Below, piece after piece: positions 12,358 through 23,245 of a stretch of DNA of 64,000 nt. This stretch comes from Marasmius tenuissimus (Eukaryota > Basidiomycota > Agaricomycetes > Agaricales > Marasmiaceae). Position numbers and translations under genes: made by a program. Where the stretch lies: contig JAQOTA010000047.1 of the NCBI GenBank assembly GCA_029532415.1, forward strand, positions 868,001 to 932,000. Reading direction: 5' to 3'. Within the stretch, counting starts at the first letter, position 1. Each line of letters starts with the position of its first letter. The notes below the pieces were generated by a model that had not been told where the DNA came from, did no database searches, and saw only the letters and a program-made list of their open reading frames with translations.

Positions 12358-14270
12358 ATGGCCGGTGAATTCGACCTCGTAGTTGGTAAGGCAGCCTTCC
12401 TAGAATTGGTGCTCTTGCCCGTACTCAACTGCCCTTAGGTGTATACTTGCTTGGAATTCTGCGTACGTTACTCCAGTCCTCGTGCCTCAGCTTAAGCCTC
12501 ACGAAGTACCTTCAGTGAACACCTATCTATTCGGGCTGGTGTCCTATCAATTCATCGTGTACAAGAATACGGGTATGTCGATTTGCATGATGTGGGACTT
12601 TACAGGAAGTGGCTGATCAATTGTTGCCTGTTATGTCTAGTGTTCAACGACCCTCTATGGATTAAGTACGCGAAGAACACCCGACCCCCAGCCGACACCG
12701 CTGATATCTCTTCCCCGGATATAGGAGTTTCGTTGCAGTGCTTTTCTTCCTCGACTTGTTACACAGTGCAGTGTGAGTCTTGAGATCACCTTTGGACGTA
12801 ATTCCCAAGCTGACCCGTGTCCAGCGAGTTCTATGGTGCCTGGGAAATGTGGTACGTATTCTTATAGCCGTGATTTACTTCCATCGATTGAGGACTTTCG
12901 GAAAGTGTTACGAACTACGCCAATCCCGCAGCTTTGGCCAGTGCGTTATCATTGTTTTCGTAGTTGTCGACGGGTACTCAATAGTATCACAGGAGTTAGT
13001 TGGACCATTCCTTTCACAGCTGCAACGACTGCTGTGTGCGCATTGCTCGCTCAAGCTTTCTTGGCTCACCGGTAAGCCCACTACCTGATTCACTGGCCCT
13101 TATACTGACCCCTGGATCACAAGTGTTCTCATCCTGACCAAGAACAAGGTTGTCGTCAGCGTCATCGGTCTGCTCAGTCTTGTGGGCTGCATCTTCGGAG
13201 TTGTAGCCGGCATAAAGTCAGGAATCATCTCATTGTGAGTGAAAGCTTCTTGAGGCTCCATCTAACAGCAGAATTGACCTTGTCTGGATAGGATTGCTAA
13301 TTTCGGGGAGCTGCAGCCCTACGTGATAGGTAAGCTCGACGATTCCATTCGATCCTTACTACGCCCTCTGACATCCGATCTTAGCTTGGTACATCTCGCT
13401 TCTTTATTAGTAGACCCGTTTGAATTCTCAAGCGTTGTGATATAGGTTGGGCTTCCAGACCGCTGCAGATGTCCTGATCACTGGTGAGTAACTCCATATC
13501 GATTGCCGTCTTACATATTGCCAACGCCCTGGCTAGCTGTCCTCAGTATCGTGCTCTCTAGGTCAAGGACTGGTTTCCGCCGCACCGACAACATCATCAA
13601 CCGTTTGATTCGTGGTGCCGTGCAGACCGGTGCGTCCCCCAAATACTTCTCAAAAGGCCCTCACTCAAAGTCTGCTTTTTTGTCAAGGCTTTTTCGTTTC
13701 CCTCTTCGCTATGGGAGATCTAGTTTCGTTCCTTCTCGCCAGGTATGTGTTCGAGCTTTTCACACGTCCACTGTCCCTCACACGGTCTACAGCCATACCG
13801 GCAACCTGTACGCGTTCTTCGCCTTCCCCCTCGGTCGTATTTACACCAACGTGAGTCTTAGTCTCACCTCGTCAGTCTAAACATCACTCAGCTGCCTGTA
13901 GACCATGCTCGACACTCTCAACTCCCGAAATTCGATTAAGAGCCAGCTTAACAGCACCGTCGATATGGACTCAGAGGTATGAGCTTGTCCCGCTTCTTTC
14001 GCAACTCTTGACATGCAGATTAATTGGTCGATCTCACGCAGAGTAATGCTGCCGCTTTCCGTATGCACAGCAAGAAGTCAGCTGTTCGAACTGGCCCCGC
14101 CAACACGTTCCAGTCAATAACTGTTACCAAGGACGTCGTCACCGATGGAGCCGATGCCGACACCGACGACGGTGTGTGTCTTTCTCACTACAACTCTGTT
14201 CTCATGAAGTGTCTTACACCAATCCTATTCAGCGAAAATCAAGTCCACCTCTGCCTGGTATCCCCAGTAA
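12358..14270 (+). CDS. DUF6534-type multi-pass membrane protein
   Basis: Gene of many small exons for an integral membrane protein of a family expanded in Agaricomycetes, of unknown function. Exon 1 (12358-12385) encodes MAGEFDLVV. Splicing gives VYLLGILLNTYLFGLVSYQF, then TVFNDPLWIK and SFVAVLFFLDLLHSAV, the usual order of the first three helices. Later segments give VVSVIGLLSLVGCIFGVVAG and an ADVLIT helix, followed by the conserved RTDNIINRLIRGAVQTG loop and an FPLGRIYTNTMLDTLNSRNS end that matches the DUF6534 domain. The cytosolic C-terminus ends KIKSTSAWYPQ. The seven-helix look could be mistaken for a GPCR or STE3 receptor, but the motifs are those of DUF6534. Confidence 0.8.
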
Positions 14271-14588
14271 AATGGACGTGTAACTGTCAATACTAGGTGT
14301 TGACGGGCGTCAACTACCCGCACTGATGGGTCGGGTGCAAAACATACCATCGGATTTCTTATTGTTAATAGTTATGGTCCGCAGGCTCGACCTCGTACAT
14401 ACAGTCGACAACCGGCGAAGGTGAATTTGGTATATAAATAGAGACAGCCATAATGGCATTGGAAGCAATATATCCGTGTGCAGACACTCGTTTAAGAAAA
14501 ATCATCATTACAGTCCGACCCAATTACAATCGTGTTCGATTTATACGTTCTCTGTTTTCATGCCAACTTCAAATCCTAAAAAGTCTGG
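14271..14588. other. Convergent intergenic region
   Basis: Lies between the ends of the DUF6534 gene and the minus-strand aminopeptidase. A TATATAAATAG string at about 14431 has no gene to serve on either side and is probably incidental. Confidence 0.4.
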
Positions 14589-17331
14589 TCAGTAATATAC
14601 CCGTCCTGGCGTCACTTCGCAACGAACCTTCTCAATCATCTTCCTCGCAATGGGATGGAACGAATTCTTTTCTTTTTGGAACGCCTCGATTGCTAAATCC
14701 TTGTCGACGTCGTACACTGCTCTGAATGTATCACGACAGAACTTCATTCTGCCGACAACCATTCCCGTCCCGTCCCCAATCACCCAGTTGGCTGCCTCGG
14801 GAGCAAACTTCTTTGCCGCCTCGGACGTGGTATCCTTGAGGGCCAGCTGATAGAAACGAAGTCGAACTTCAGCATTGGGAGTGCTCGACAACTTGTACAG
14901 AGAGCCCAAGTGAAGCAGGTGCGAAGACGGAAGCTGCTTCAGACCCTGTAGGCGCTCCAGGAAGACGACTACAAGAAACTCAACGATGAGATCTGGGACT
15001 CGCGACGAAATCGAGGGACTCACTCTTCTGGTTCGTGTTGAAACCATCGAGATCGGTTTCCTTGAAACTCAATTGGGAAACCTCGGAGTCTCCAGAAGCC
15101 TCCCATCGCTCGGCCAAAGCATACGCAGATTTGGCCATTGTCGTGTCATATTCCATCTCGACGGGGAGCTTGACTCCTTCCCCATATAACCAAGCCTTGA
15201 CAATCGCATCGTTTATTGACAGGATTCCACAAAAGAAACGGGACTTTGGCTCACATTCCAGTCGATGCTGTTCAGAGCTTTGACCTTTTCCGGTTGGTGC
15301 TTCTCGTAATATGCATACAAATGCTCTTTCCATTGCTCCGTTGTGATGCTCTTCCCCATAAACGTGTCGACGTAGTCGCGAATGTACGGCAGGAAGACAT
15401 CCAATCCTCCCAAGGTCCGCTCTGTGGCGTAGAATAAGATCGTTCGGAAATTAAAAAGGGGGGTGATACAGATCAAGAAGATCTTGCACACCGATATACA
15501 GAATGAGATTGGCGCCTTTGTCGTACGCGACTGTGCCTAAATGCGTATGAGGCACTTTGTACTCGTCGCGGAACCGAGACAAACATACTATATGCATCGT
15601 CGGGATCTTCGCCCTTCTTGAATTCGATGACAAGACGTTGATATTTTGGTTGTTCCTCATAGCGCTCCAGGGCGTTGATCAAGGCCTTGTATCCGATCAA
15701 GTAGGAGAATCCGCGATCAGCGGGGGAATGCAAGACTTGGAGTAATACGCGTTCAATGTACGTCGTCCAGCCTTCATTCAACCAGAAATGGGTGGCATAT
15801 GCGTGTCTAAATGAAATCGTGGGGCATCAGTTATACATTTATCATTAATTTGGAGGAGACGGGAGAGATTAGCGTACGTAACACCATTTCCGAAATATGA
15901 GTGGGTGAACTCGTGGGCGACGACATCGACTAGTGCGCGGTCTCCAGTCAGGAGGGCTGTCATGGTGGATGTTATTTGTGAGTCACTGACATGGTGCGGT
16001 TGCAGAAGTACTTGTGATCACTTACTCGGTGTCAAGAAGGTGAGGCAAGGGTTTTCCTGAACGCCGTTCTTGAGGTTAAAACCCTTGATTATGTGGCGAT
16101 TTTCGACTTACCATGCCGCCGTACGGGAAGGAAGGAGGTAGTACCAGGAGGTCATATACCCCAAAGCGGTACGGGCCTGCAATTTTTTCTTCGGCCTCCA
16201 TTATTCTAAGCAAGAGGTTAGTATTGAGGATAGGAAATTCAGGGACGTCCCATACTTGGTGGTGTCTTCACTAAATTCCCAGTACGCGGCATCGATAAGT
16301 TCGGGCTCAGCCCAGATTCCAGCTTTCCACTTTTTGTCCTCTATTCCAGGGAACGCCTTATATACAACGTTTCCTGAGGCGATGGCAATCAGATACGAAG
16401 GAATAGGGACTGGCTGGATAGGAACGAATCAGAGGTGCTCTGCGAAGAAGGAGGGGCAACGCTGGAGCATACTTGATCATAGCGATAAGTCACAGAATCT
16501 TTTCCGATGACCTTTCCATCGTGAGGAGGGCCTGTGGAGGGGGGAGAAACCCGTTGTGCCGACAATAGAACAGGGAGTACGGAAGTCACGCTGGCAGAAT
16601 AGGTCTACGGCAGACGCGACAATGATCAGATACGTCTTCAATCACGAATCTGAGTACATCTGGCTCACAATTTTGACCGAAGGTGTATCTAAACGCATGC
16701 ATCAGTGCATTTCCTTTCCAATGGGTGAGCATCGAACCTTGAACGGGTGCCATCGCGCGTGCATAGATTGGTTGGCATTGACTGAACAGATATGGGAATG
16801 ATTTGCCCTGCGTTTGTCTTGGATGTCGAAGAGTCAGAATGAGTTCGTTATTGGTTGCACAGAGCTCACTCCTTCTCGAGCCACTGAAGTGCTAAGCAAT
16901 GTTTGGTGGTTCGATAGTGCACGGTAACCTTCACGAAGGTCTCCTTCTGTGGTGAGGTCGAGAAAGAAACATGCAGAGCTGATCCCATAACTTCGTGCTT
17001 CGGCTTGAGCTCATGCTATCGAGAGGGGATGAGCAGTTGAAATCCAAGGATTTGATCGATCATACGCTGGCTTGCTGCCCTTCAACTTCTACGCGTTCAA
17101 CTGCAAGATCCAAGGTATCAAAGCTGTAAATGATCAAGATCCTCATTATATCGGACTGGTAAAGAAACCAAACACGACGCACATAACTTCCTTCACATTA
17201 TCATCTGCGACCTTCAAAGTGTGAGTTGCTGAACCCGCGATCGAGCACTTTGAAAAGTCCACAGTCCAGTCGAAGTGGACATGTTGAGTAAAAATTTGAG
17301 TATAGTTCGACTGCGTTGTTGGATCGGCCAT
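14589..17331 (-). CDS. Leukotriene A4 hydrolase-type M1 aminopeptidase
   Basis: Zinc metallopeptidase of family M1, LTA4H/yeast Lap2 branch. ATG at 17331 (MADPTTQSNYTQIFTQHV); exon 2 gives IFDTLDLAVERVEVEGQQA, the beta-rich N-terminal domain. The M1 exopeptidase motif is split by an intron: PYGGM joins ENPCLTFLTP. The zinc site HEFTHSYFGNGV is followed, across the next intron, by FWLNEGWTTYIERVLL, which supplies the third zinc ligand Glu. The C-terminal armadillo-like domain typical of LTA4H is present (VRLRFYQLAL... GRMKFCRDTFRAVYDVDKDLA... FHPIARKMIEKV), which separates it from ordinary aminopeptidases. Stop at 14589. Many introns; the conserved order of motifs indicates an intact gene. Confidence 0.9.
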
Positions 17332-17489
17332 TACAATCGGAGAATTTGAGCAAGCTGAGAAATCTGAACTGAGGAAAGAATGCACCGGCAGGCCAATGCC
17401 AGATTCAATGCCGGTATAGCCGGTTGATAAGATAAGATCTCTAACTGAGATTTCCGAAGTACGAAGCTGAGTACAATACAAAGGCTGAA

Positions 17490-18863
17490 CTACTTGAATC
17501 CTCCCCAGATATCCCCAAACACATCGTCTTTCTTCTGTGCGGTCGTCGAAGGACTCGCGAAAGAGCCGAAAGGATCCTGCTGTGCGCTGGCTCCCGCGGA
17601 ACCACCACCCCAGACATCGTTACTGCTCGCAAACAAATTGGGTTGCTGCTGCGTTGCGGGAGGAGATGGAGCACCCCACACGTTCGCTTGAGCGGGGGCT
17701 TGGTTCCCAGTCCAACCTGAGCTCGCACCCCACATACCAGATCCGTTCATGCCCATCATGCTGGTCGCCTGGGGAGGCGCTTGAGCTTGAGCCGCAGCAG
17801 GACCAGATGCCCAAGGCGAGGATTGACCCGGCATGACTCCGAACTGGCCCATCCCTGCGGCAGGAGTGGCCTGTACTGGTGGCGCAGAGAAGAGGGAAAG
17901 AATATCTTGCTTCACATCTTTCTTAGGAGCTTGAGAGGCCGGAGGAGCGTTGTTAACGGGAGAAGGAGAATGGAAATCTAGAGAAAACAGGTCGTTTTCC
18001 GGTGCCTTTGGGGGAGGCTGAGCAGGTGCTGCCTGAACCGGTGCAGGCGCTGCCTGAGCGGGATTTGTCGGTGCACGAGGGTGCTGTTGACCCACAAGAC
18101 CAGCAGACAAAAGTTGATGTCCTTGAGGCTGTCTGTTCGCAGCCTGTCGCGATGAAGTGTTGGTGGGTGGTGGAGTGGATACCTGGGGAGCGGGTGGTTC
18201 TGCGTGCTGGGCTTGTTGGCCCTGTCCGTTATCCAATACTGACGGGTCGGCAGGAGGAGGTCCTTCCATTGCCCACCGTCTAGATTCGTACTTTGAGCGA
18301 ATAAAGGACTCCATTTTGCTGAATAGCAAGAAGGAACGATTAGTCGGGTTCGGATGAACAAGAAGTCAAGCACGCACTGATCAGGAGGAATATGACCCGC
18401 CCTCAAGTGTGACTCCCAGTACAGGTTGGCAAGACGGTTTCCCCATTTCTGGATTGACTAAGGACCGAAGTGACAGAAACTCAGTGAAGTTCTCTGCTAA
18501 TAGTACCATTACATACCTCCATTTGTTCGGGCGTCCATGTGTCGAGATCGACCGATTTGACTTTGCTGATGTGCGTGCCCATCCCACGATGAATTCCAGA
18601 GCATCTTATACAGAGAAATACACCCCTAGTTTCGTGTGAGATTTTGAATGAAGGTCACGTTCTAAAAATTCAACGAACAGATTCCAGGATGCCCATCTAG
18701 GATCTACGAATCATCAGCATTGACACCTATTGACACAGAGAACCCTGCGTGTTCACATACCATTTCGTTTACAATCAGCACATACTTTATTATCTGGTCG
18801 TCTCACAAGTTCTCTTAGAGTCCTTGTATGTCTTTCTGTCGTTGCTTTGTCCTGTCGAGACAT
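17490..18863 (-). CDS. ArfGAP of the SMAP/Age2 type
   Basis: GTPase-activating protein for Arf, acting in trans-Golgi/endosome vesicle traffic. Start [20 protein letters not shown] at 18863. The ArfGAP zinc finger is assembled over introns: CADCKRN (exon 1) + DPRWASWNL + [20 protein letters not shown], giving the Cx2C...Cx2C pattern and the arginine finger in IHRGMG. It continues [14 protein letters not shown], typical of the family. The 280-residue last exon is Pro/Gln/Ala-rich and disordered, with DLFSLDF, DILSLF, DPFGSF and [11 protein letters not shown] short motifs like those that bind clathrin adaptors. The gene is head-to-head with the UCHL3-like gene (99 bp apart). Confidence 0.9.
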
Positions 18864-18962
18864 GAAGGGAGGGAGGGAGGGAAGGGCGAGATGGCTGTAA
18901 GAGAGAAAGCGTGGCGGCGACGAGTCCTTCCAATTTCGGAAGTTCCCACACGCCTGAATCTC
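18864..18962. promoter_or_regulatory. Short divergent promoter between ArfGAP and UCHL3-like gene
   Basis: The 99 bp between the start codons (minus ATG 18863, plus ATG 18963) must serve both genes. It includes the GGGAGGGAGGGA tract at about 18870. An upstream in-frame ATG for the UCH at 18828 would overlap the ArfGAP start and adds an atypical basic extension, so the start at 18963 is preferred. Confidence 0.5.
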
Positions 18963-19842
18963 ATGTTGTCCTCTAACTCTCACATAACAATTTCCGAAGG
19001 CCCACGAAAGAGATATATTCCTCCCGAATCTAATCCTGAAGTGTTTACGAAGCTTGCGCATGCTCTCGGTGCTACAGACCTCGAGTTCCAAGATGTATAT
19101 TCTCTCGATGATGATCTACTGGGAATGCTCCCCAGGCCTGTTCTCGCTCTCGTGATACTCTTTCCAGCAATCGGGGAAAGGTACGAGAAAGAACTGGAGC
19201 AGCAACGTAGGAACATTGCTGTATACGAGGGCTGCGGAGACGGTGAAGATGTTGTCTGGTTCAAGCAGACGATCGGCACGGCTTGCGGTCTGTACGCAAT
19301 TCTCCATGCAATGTCCAACGGCCGGGCTCGAAATCACATCAGTACGTCTTCGAGAACGAGGCTGCCATGCTTTACTCTGACCTCGCGGATACTCTAGTAC
19401 CGGGGTCATTGATCGAGAGGCTGCTTGAAACCTTCACACCTCTCAACCCGCATGAACGTGCACTTGCTCTGGAAGCATCGCAGGAACTCGAAGAGGCTCA
19501 CACTGCTGCAGGCAAAGATGGACAGACGGCCGCTCCCTCCGACCTGGAAGAGGAAGTGGACTACCATTATGCTTGCTTCGTGAGGTCCCACGTATCCGGA
19601 CGGGTATACGAGCTGGACGGGATGAAGCCTGGGCCGGTAGACTCAGGAATTGCCTTGACGGAAGGAGCAGACTTGCTCTCAAAGCCTTCGTTACAGCTCG
19701 TAAGAAACTTCATTCATGAGGAGCAGCTCAAGTACCAGAACGAAGGCTTCAGTCTAATGGCCCTCGTCGAGTAAGTCTATAAAATCTCGTGCGTTCAAGG
19801 CTCAGTTAACCCATTTACCTGTCTAGGAGCCGCCCACAGTGA
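18963..19842 (+). CDS. Ubiquitin C-terminal hydrolase, UCHL3/YUH1 type (peptidase C12)
   Basis: Second UCH-family deubiquitinase of the window, 255 aa in three exons (18963-19341, 19398-19770, 19827-19842). The frame is continuous only after removing the two GT-AG introns; the first joins ARNHI to IPGSLIERLLE. Exon 1 has the N-terminal RYIPPESNPEVFTKLAHALG and LVILFP, typical of UCHL3. The oxyanion Gln and catalytic Cys lie in FKQTIGTACGLYAILHA, the His in VDYHYACFV, and the Asp in VYELDGMKPGP. It ends ALVESRPQ. Such enzymes remove small adducts from the ubiquitin or Rub1 C-terminus and are cytosolic. It lacks the C-terminal UCH37 extension of the first gene. Confidence 0.92.
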
Positions 19843-20420
19843 GTCGAGTCTGACGGCCTTGACACAGATTCTAAGTCATCGTCCGTCGAGTGAGTCGGTA
19901 TCTCTTTTGCGTCTGTAGCTGAGTCGCACACATCCAGGTTCTGGCTCAGGTCTGGTTCAGGATTCGAATGCAATGTTTTTGGTTTGGAATTATAACCAAA
20001 ATTATGTATACATACAACAAGCCTACTTTTTCCTTCTTCAACCTCTAATCACCAGAGGAAAACCGAAAATTGTCGACCGAAACTTCTACTACAACAACAA
20101 TGTGCGAAATCACTTATGGGATAGTGGGACCGAACGAATTGCATAAACTACAGTGTGGGGCGAAATCGAAAATGGCAAGCTAAGAGTACAGGACGGCACG
20201 AAGCACGTCGGAAAAAGTGTCCAATGGTGGTTGGATAGATAATCGCATAATTGTTGGATGCAATATTGGGGTTGTGTGTGGCGTGACATCGTGGAACACG
20301 ATGAATAATGATAGCTGGTGAGTTTGTTTCAGTCCGCTGGGTCTCCGGAAAAACGACGATATACTCACTATGTGTGTCGCTATGAAAGGCCCTAGTTATA
20401 CGAGAGATGCTGCTCAATAC
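19843..20420. other. Intergenic region between UCHL3-like and pheromone genes
   Basis: No supportable gene. It forms the 3' flank of the plus-strand UCH and the 3' flank of the minus-strand pheromone gene. Confidence 0.4.
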
Positions 20421-20540
20421 TCATGCAATAACACATGAGGAGCCTGAACCACTGCTTCCGCTCTCTTCGTTCACCAGGACGGGGACCTCGGGCTCCGAAG
20501 TGGTGGTGAAGACGTTGGAGATGGTGGTGAAGAAGTCCAT
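20421..20540 (-). CDS. Mating-pheromone precursor, CaaX type (39 aa, CVIA)
   Basis: Intronless 39-codon frame read from the minus strand. It has every feature of a basidiomycete lipopeptide pheromone precursor: MDFFTT start, Thr/Ser/Phe-rich leader with FTTTSEPE, a VPVLVNEE segment just before the mature part, a Ser/Gly-rich mature region (SGSSGSGSSC) and a canonical farnesylation box CVIA before TGA. Cleavage near the acidic NEE would leave a peptide of about 10-12 residues ending in farnesylated Cys36. In Agaricomycetes these peptides signal through STE3-type receptors at the B mating-type locus. No receptor gene is recognised in this window, so it may be a non-mating-type or locus-edge copy. 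A TATA-like box lies about 97 nt upstream. Confidence 0.88.
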   Translation of the reverse strand: MDFFTTISNVFTTTSEPEVPVLVNEESGSSGSGSSCVIA

Positions 20541-20636
20541 GTCGATTCGGTTGGGAGTAGTGTGGGTAGGAGAGGTTATTTCCCGAACTCGACTGTGAGG
20601 ATGGAGTGAACGAAACGTGAGCTACTCACCCCCATC

Positions 20637-20643
20637 TATTTAT
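20637..20643 (-). promoter_or_regulatory. TATA-like box of the CVIA pheromone gene
   Basis: On the minus strand GGGATAAATAGATGGG lies about 97 nt before the ATG at 20540. The ATAAA-(N)-AGATGGG pattern is shared with the box upstream of the first pheromone-like gene (TATAAAAGATGGG at 6505). Confidence 0.5.
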
Positions 20644-21973
20644 CCCTTCAGCAAGATTTTTCTCCACATGAATTAACGTGGTGCTAAACCTTTGAATCCC
20701 GACGGTCTTATTGTCTTGAAGCGTGTTACTACTATATGGGACCAATGCCGAATCACCCACTCACCTCGGTATCGGGGCTCAAAAAGACAATAAGAAAGTT
20801 TCTCGGACCATCCCCCGCCTGTACCATCACACCGAAGGAATCTCGATATTTAACAATAAGGAACTACAACTACGGTTGGTCGCACCCGAAATGGCAGGGG
20901 CGTCCCAGAGAAAACACAAAAGAGAGCCTATCGAGAGGGGTCCATGATTCCGAACCCTGGTGCCGTCATCTTTGATCTGCGTGAAAGATGGATCAAAGCG
21001 TATGTGCCCAAAATAGCCGACTCCCGAGGGACGGCGCTTTGAACGTTGTGAAGTTGAATGTTGGTACGCTTGGATCGACTGAACTGCAGGACTTCATCCA
21101 GTCCCTCTGCTATCGTCCGTTCTATTGCGAAGGGGCTCTACTGCGACGAATCCTTCGCTGCGGAGTAGACCCGGAAGCGTGAAACCCGGAAGCAGTACTA
21201 CCTCATGAAAAATAACAATAGAACGAACTAATGTTGTGAACTTGGCGAGTCGGGTCAGTTAGTGTCTGTGAAAGACTCTAGCCCTGAGTCCATGAAGCAT
21301 ATACCATCGATGGCAAAGGGATAGGCCACAGGGACAAATCGATTATTCGAGAAGACCCAGGGACTGGGAAGCTTGCTCACTGGTGCAATGGCGACATACT
21401 TCCATCTGGACTGACAATAGTACCAGACGAGAAAGTTCTGATAAGCGTGGATAGGGGCAAAACGAGGCGCGTCTCATGACATTCATCCTGATAGGCAGAA
21501 TCTGACGATATGCACAGAACAGCCGAGTCAGGAACATGTTGGTTTTGGGCTATCGGTATGTATGCAAATGTTGGACCACTCCTCGCTTTCGATCCTCTAG
21601 TGAGGCAGAGTCCCTATAGCTACACGTATACTGTATTCGTCTAGACATTCTAGGCTGCCCATTGTCATCCAACACAACATTGTGTTCTGCAAGGCGCCTT
21701 TACAGACGTCGAGTGACTTAGCGGCAATCGTCATTGGCACCGTCGAATAATCCATCCGGACAACCGCTTTGTTCTTGCCCCCAGAGTGTAAGGCTGCATT
21801 TGGTCGGTCAGTGCTTTGATTATCTCTTCGTTGGAGTCATAGTCGACCACGACGTGACAGAGAAAGAGGGCAGAATTCAAGCGACTACCCTGACCGCGGG
21901 GTAATGCGCCGTCCGACGGGTGTGAAATTCAGGACGACAGGATTGGGAGAGGCGGTATACTGGGCAATCCGGT
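20644..21973. other. Gene-poor stretch
   Basis: No reading frame with a recognisable domain or splice pattern. Short open frames on both strands have no family features. Confidence 0.4.
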
Positions 21974-22198
21974 TCAAAACGTTTTATGTGATGTCCGTGC
22001 AACTCTCTGACACTCTGGTGAACAGTAAACCTCCGGTTTGCAACCGGCGCAGCGCAAGAACCGATGGTTAATGTTGAACTTTACGTCGTCATTAACAAAT
22101 TGTAATACGGAGAGGGTGAGTAAGATGCGCATCCCCGACATTACTGTTGGATATCCACAGGTATAGTGCGACGTGGTGAGGTCTTCCACGTACCTCAC
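21974..22198 (-). pseudogene. Fragment with half of a MYND-type zinc finger
   Basis: The frame contains FLRCAGCKPEVYCSPECQRV followed by ARTSH, which matches the second half of a MYND zinc finger (CxxC, YCSxxCQ, His). The first CxxC pair is not seen in frame and the frame stops right after (HKTF). The Trp normally found after CQ is Arg here. MYND proteins are numerous in mushroom genomes. Weakly open frames upstream on the same strand (22596-22838) could be earlier exons, but no convincing junction was found. Best read as a decayed or incompletely resolved MYND gene. Confidence 0.4.
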
Positions 22199-23245
22199 AA
22201 GGGCGTATCTTTGAAGTGCCTTATGTTTGAGTTTATCCCATCATGTTCTGAATGGCTTCAATACTTCCCAGGCTTCATCCGAGTCCAGGTCCATGGCTTG
22301 AATTCTCCTTATAAACAGCGCGAATAAAGAACCAGTCGACGGAGCAAACGTCCAGCGATGAGATCGAAGTATACAGCACACCGTGCGGACGGTCAGTTTG
22401 TCGGTGCTTCCTCAACGTCGATGTTCCTCAGATAAAAAGCCGATAGCCTTGAAGATCGATAAGACACAGCTGGGCGTGAACATTATTTTTGCATGAAGAT
22501 ATGCCAGAAAAATATGACGCCTCACAGTTCAACACATATTTGGACTGGAAATAGTCAAAACTGAATTGAATTCCGCATATTTGGCTCAAAAATACTCACC
22601 GGAAAGGTAAGGCGTCATATTTCTGCTCCATATTCCACATCAAAATAGGTTTTTGCCCCAGCTGTGAGAGCGATCCATTGTCCAATGCGAGAGTCAAAGC
22701 AAACGCATCACGTTGGGCAAAGATACGCGGAAGCATGAGGCACTGCAGAAAACATGACGCAGCGTTGTCGAATAATTGGTTGGATTGGCCGGGGGTACGC
22801 CGCGGAGGGAATGAGGGGCTGGGATTGAGCTGATTCATAGAGCTCCCCTCGCGCCCGCGGAGAAACAGAAAATCGTGCCCGGGATGAGAGCTTGAGAGTC
22901 CAGGAGCAAGCCGATGGTGAGGCCAAAAACTTCGGCGAATGGAACGAGCGGCTCACCGGTCTCCAGTAGTCTTCAAAAGCCTCGCTCAGTAAGCAAATGC
23001 TATATTGGACCCTCCATGATGTCAATTCGATACGGTCAGAGAAATGAGGCGGCTAAGGGTCGAGCGTGCTTGTTTGAGAGAGGCTGAAGAGTTTCAACAC
23101 AACCTTCAAATTTCAGTTTGTGCAATGTACGGGCCGAGGTTCACTAGCACTGCTCAGCCGTCTTCGGAGCCGAGGGACGCGTCGCGGCTTGCCGTTCCCG
23201 TCCTCATTTTTTCTCGACCAGAACGTCCATTGTCGTCCACATCGA
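22199..23245. other. Gene-poor stretch upstream of ferredoxin gene
   Basis: Overlapping short frames on both strands only; possible lost exons of the MYND fragment. Confidence 0.35.

Noticed and set aside
12358..14270. DUF6534 protein as the STE3 pheromone receptor for the nearby pheromone genes
   Set aside because: Although it has about seven hydrophobic segments, its conserved blocks (FNDPLWIK, TDNIINRLIRGAVQTG, GRIYTNTMLDTLNSRNS) belong to the DUF6534 family, and no STE3-type motifs were found.
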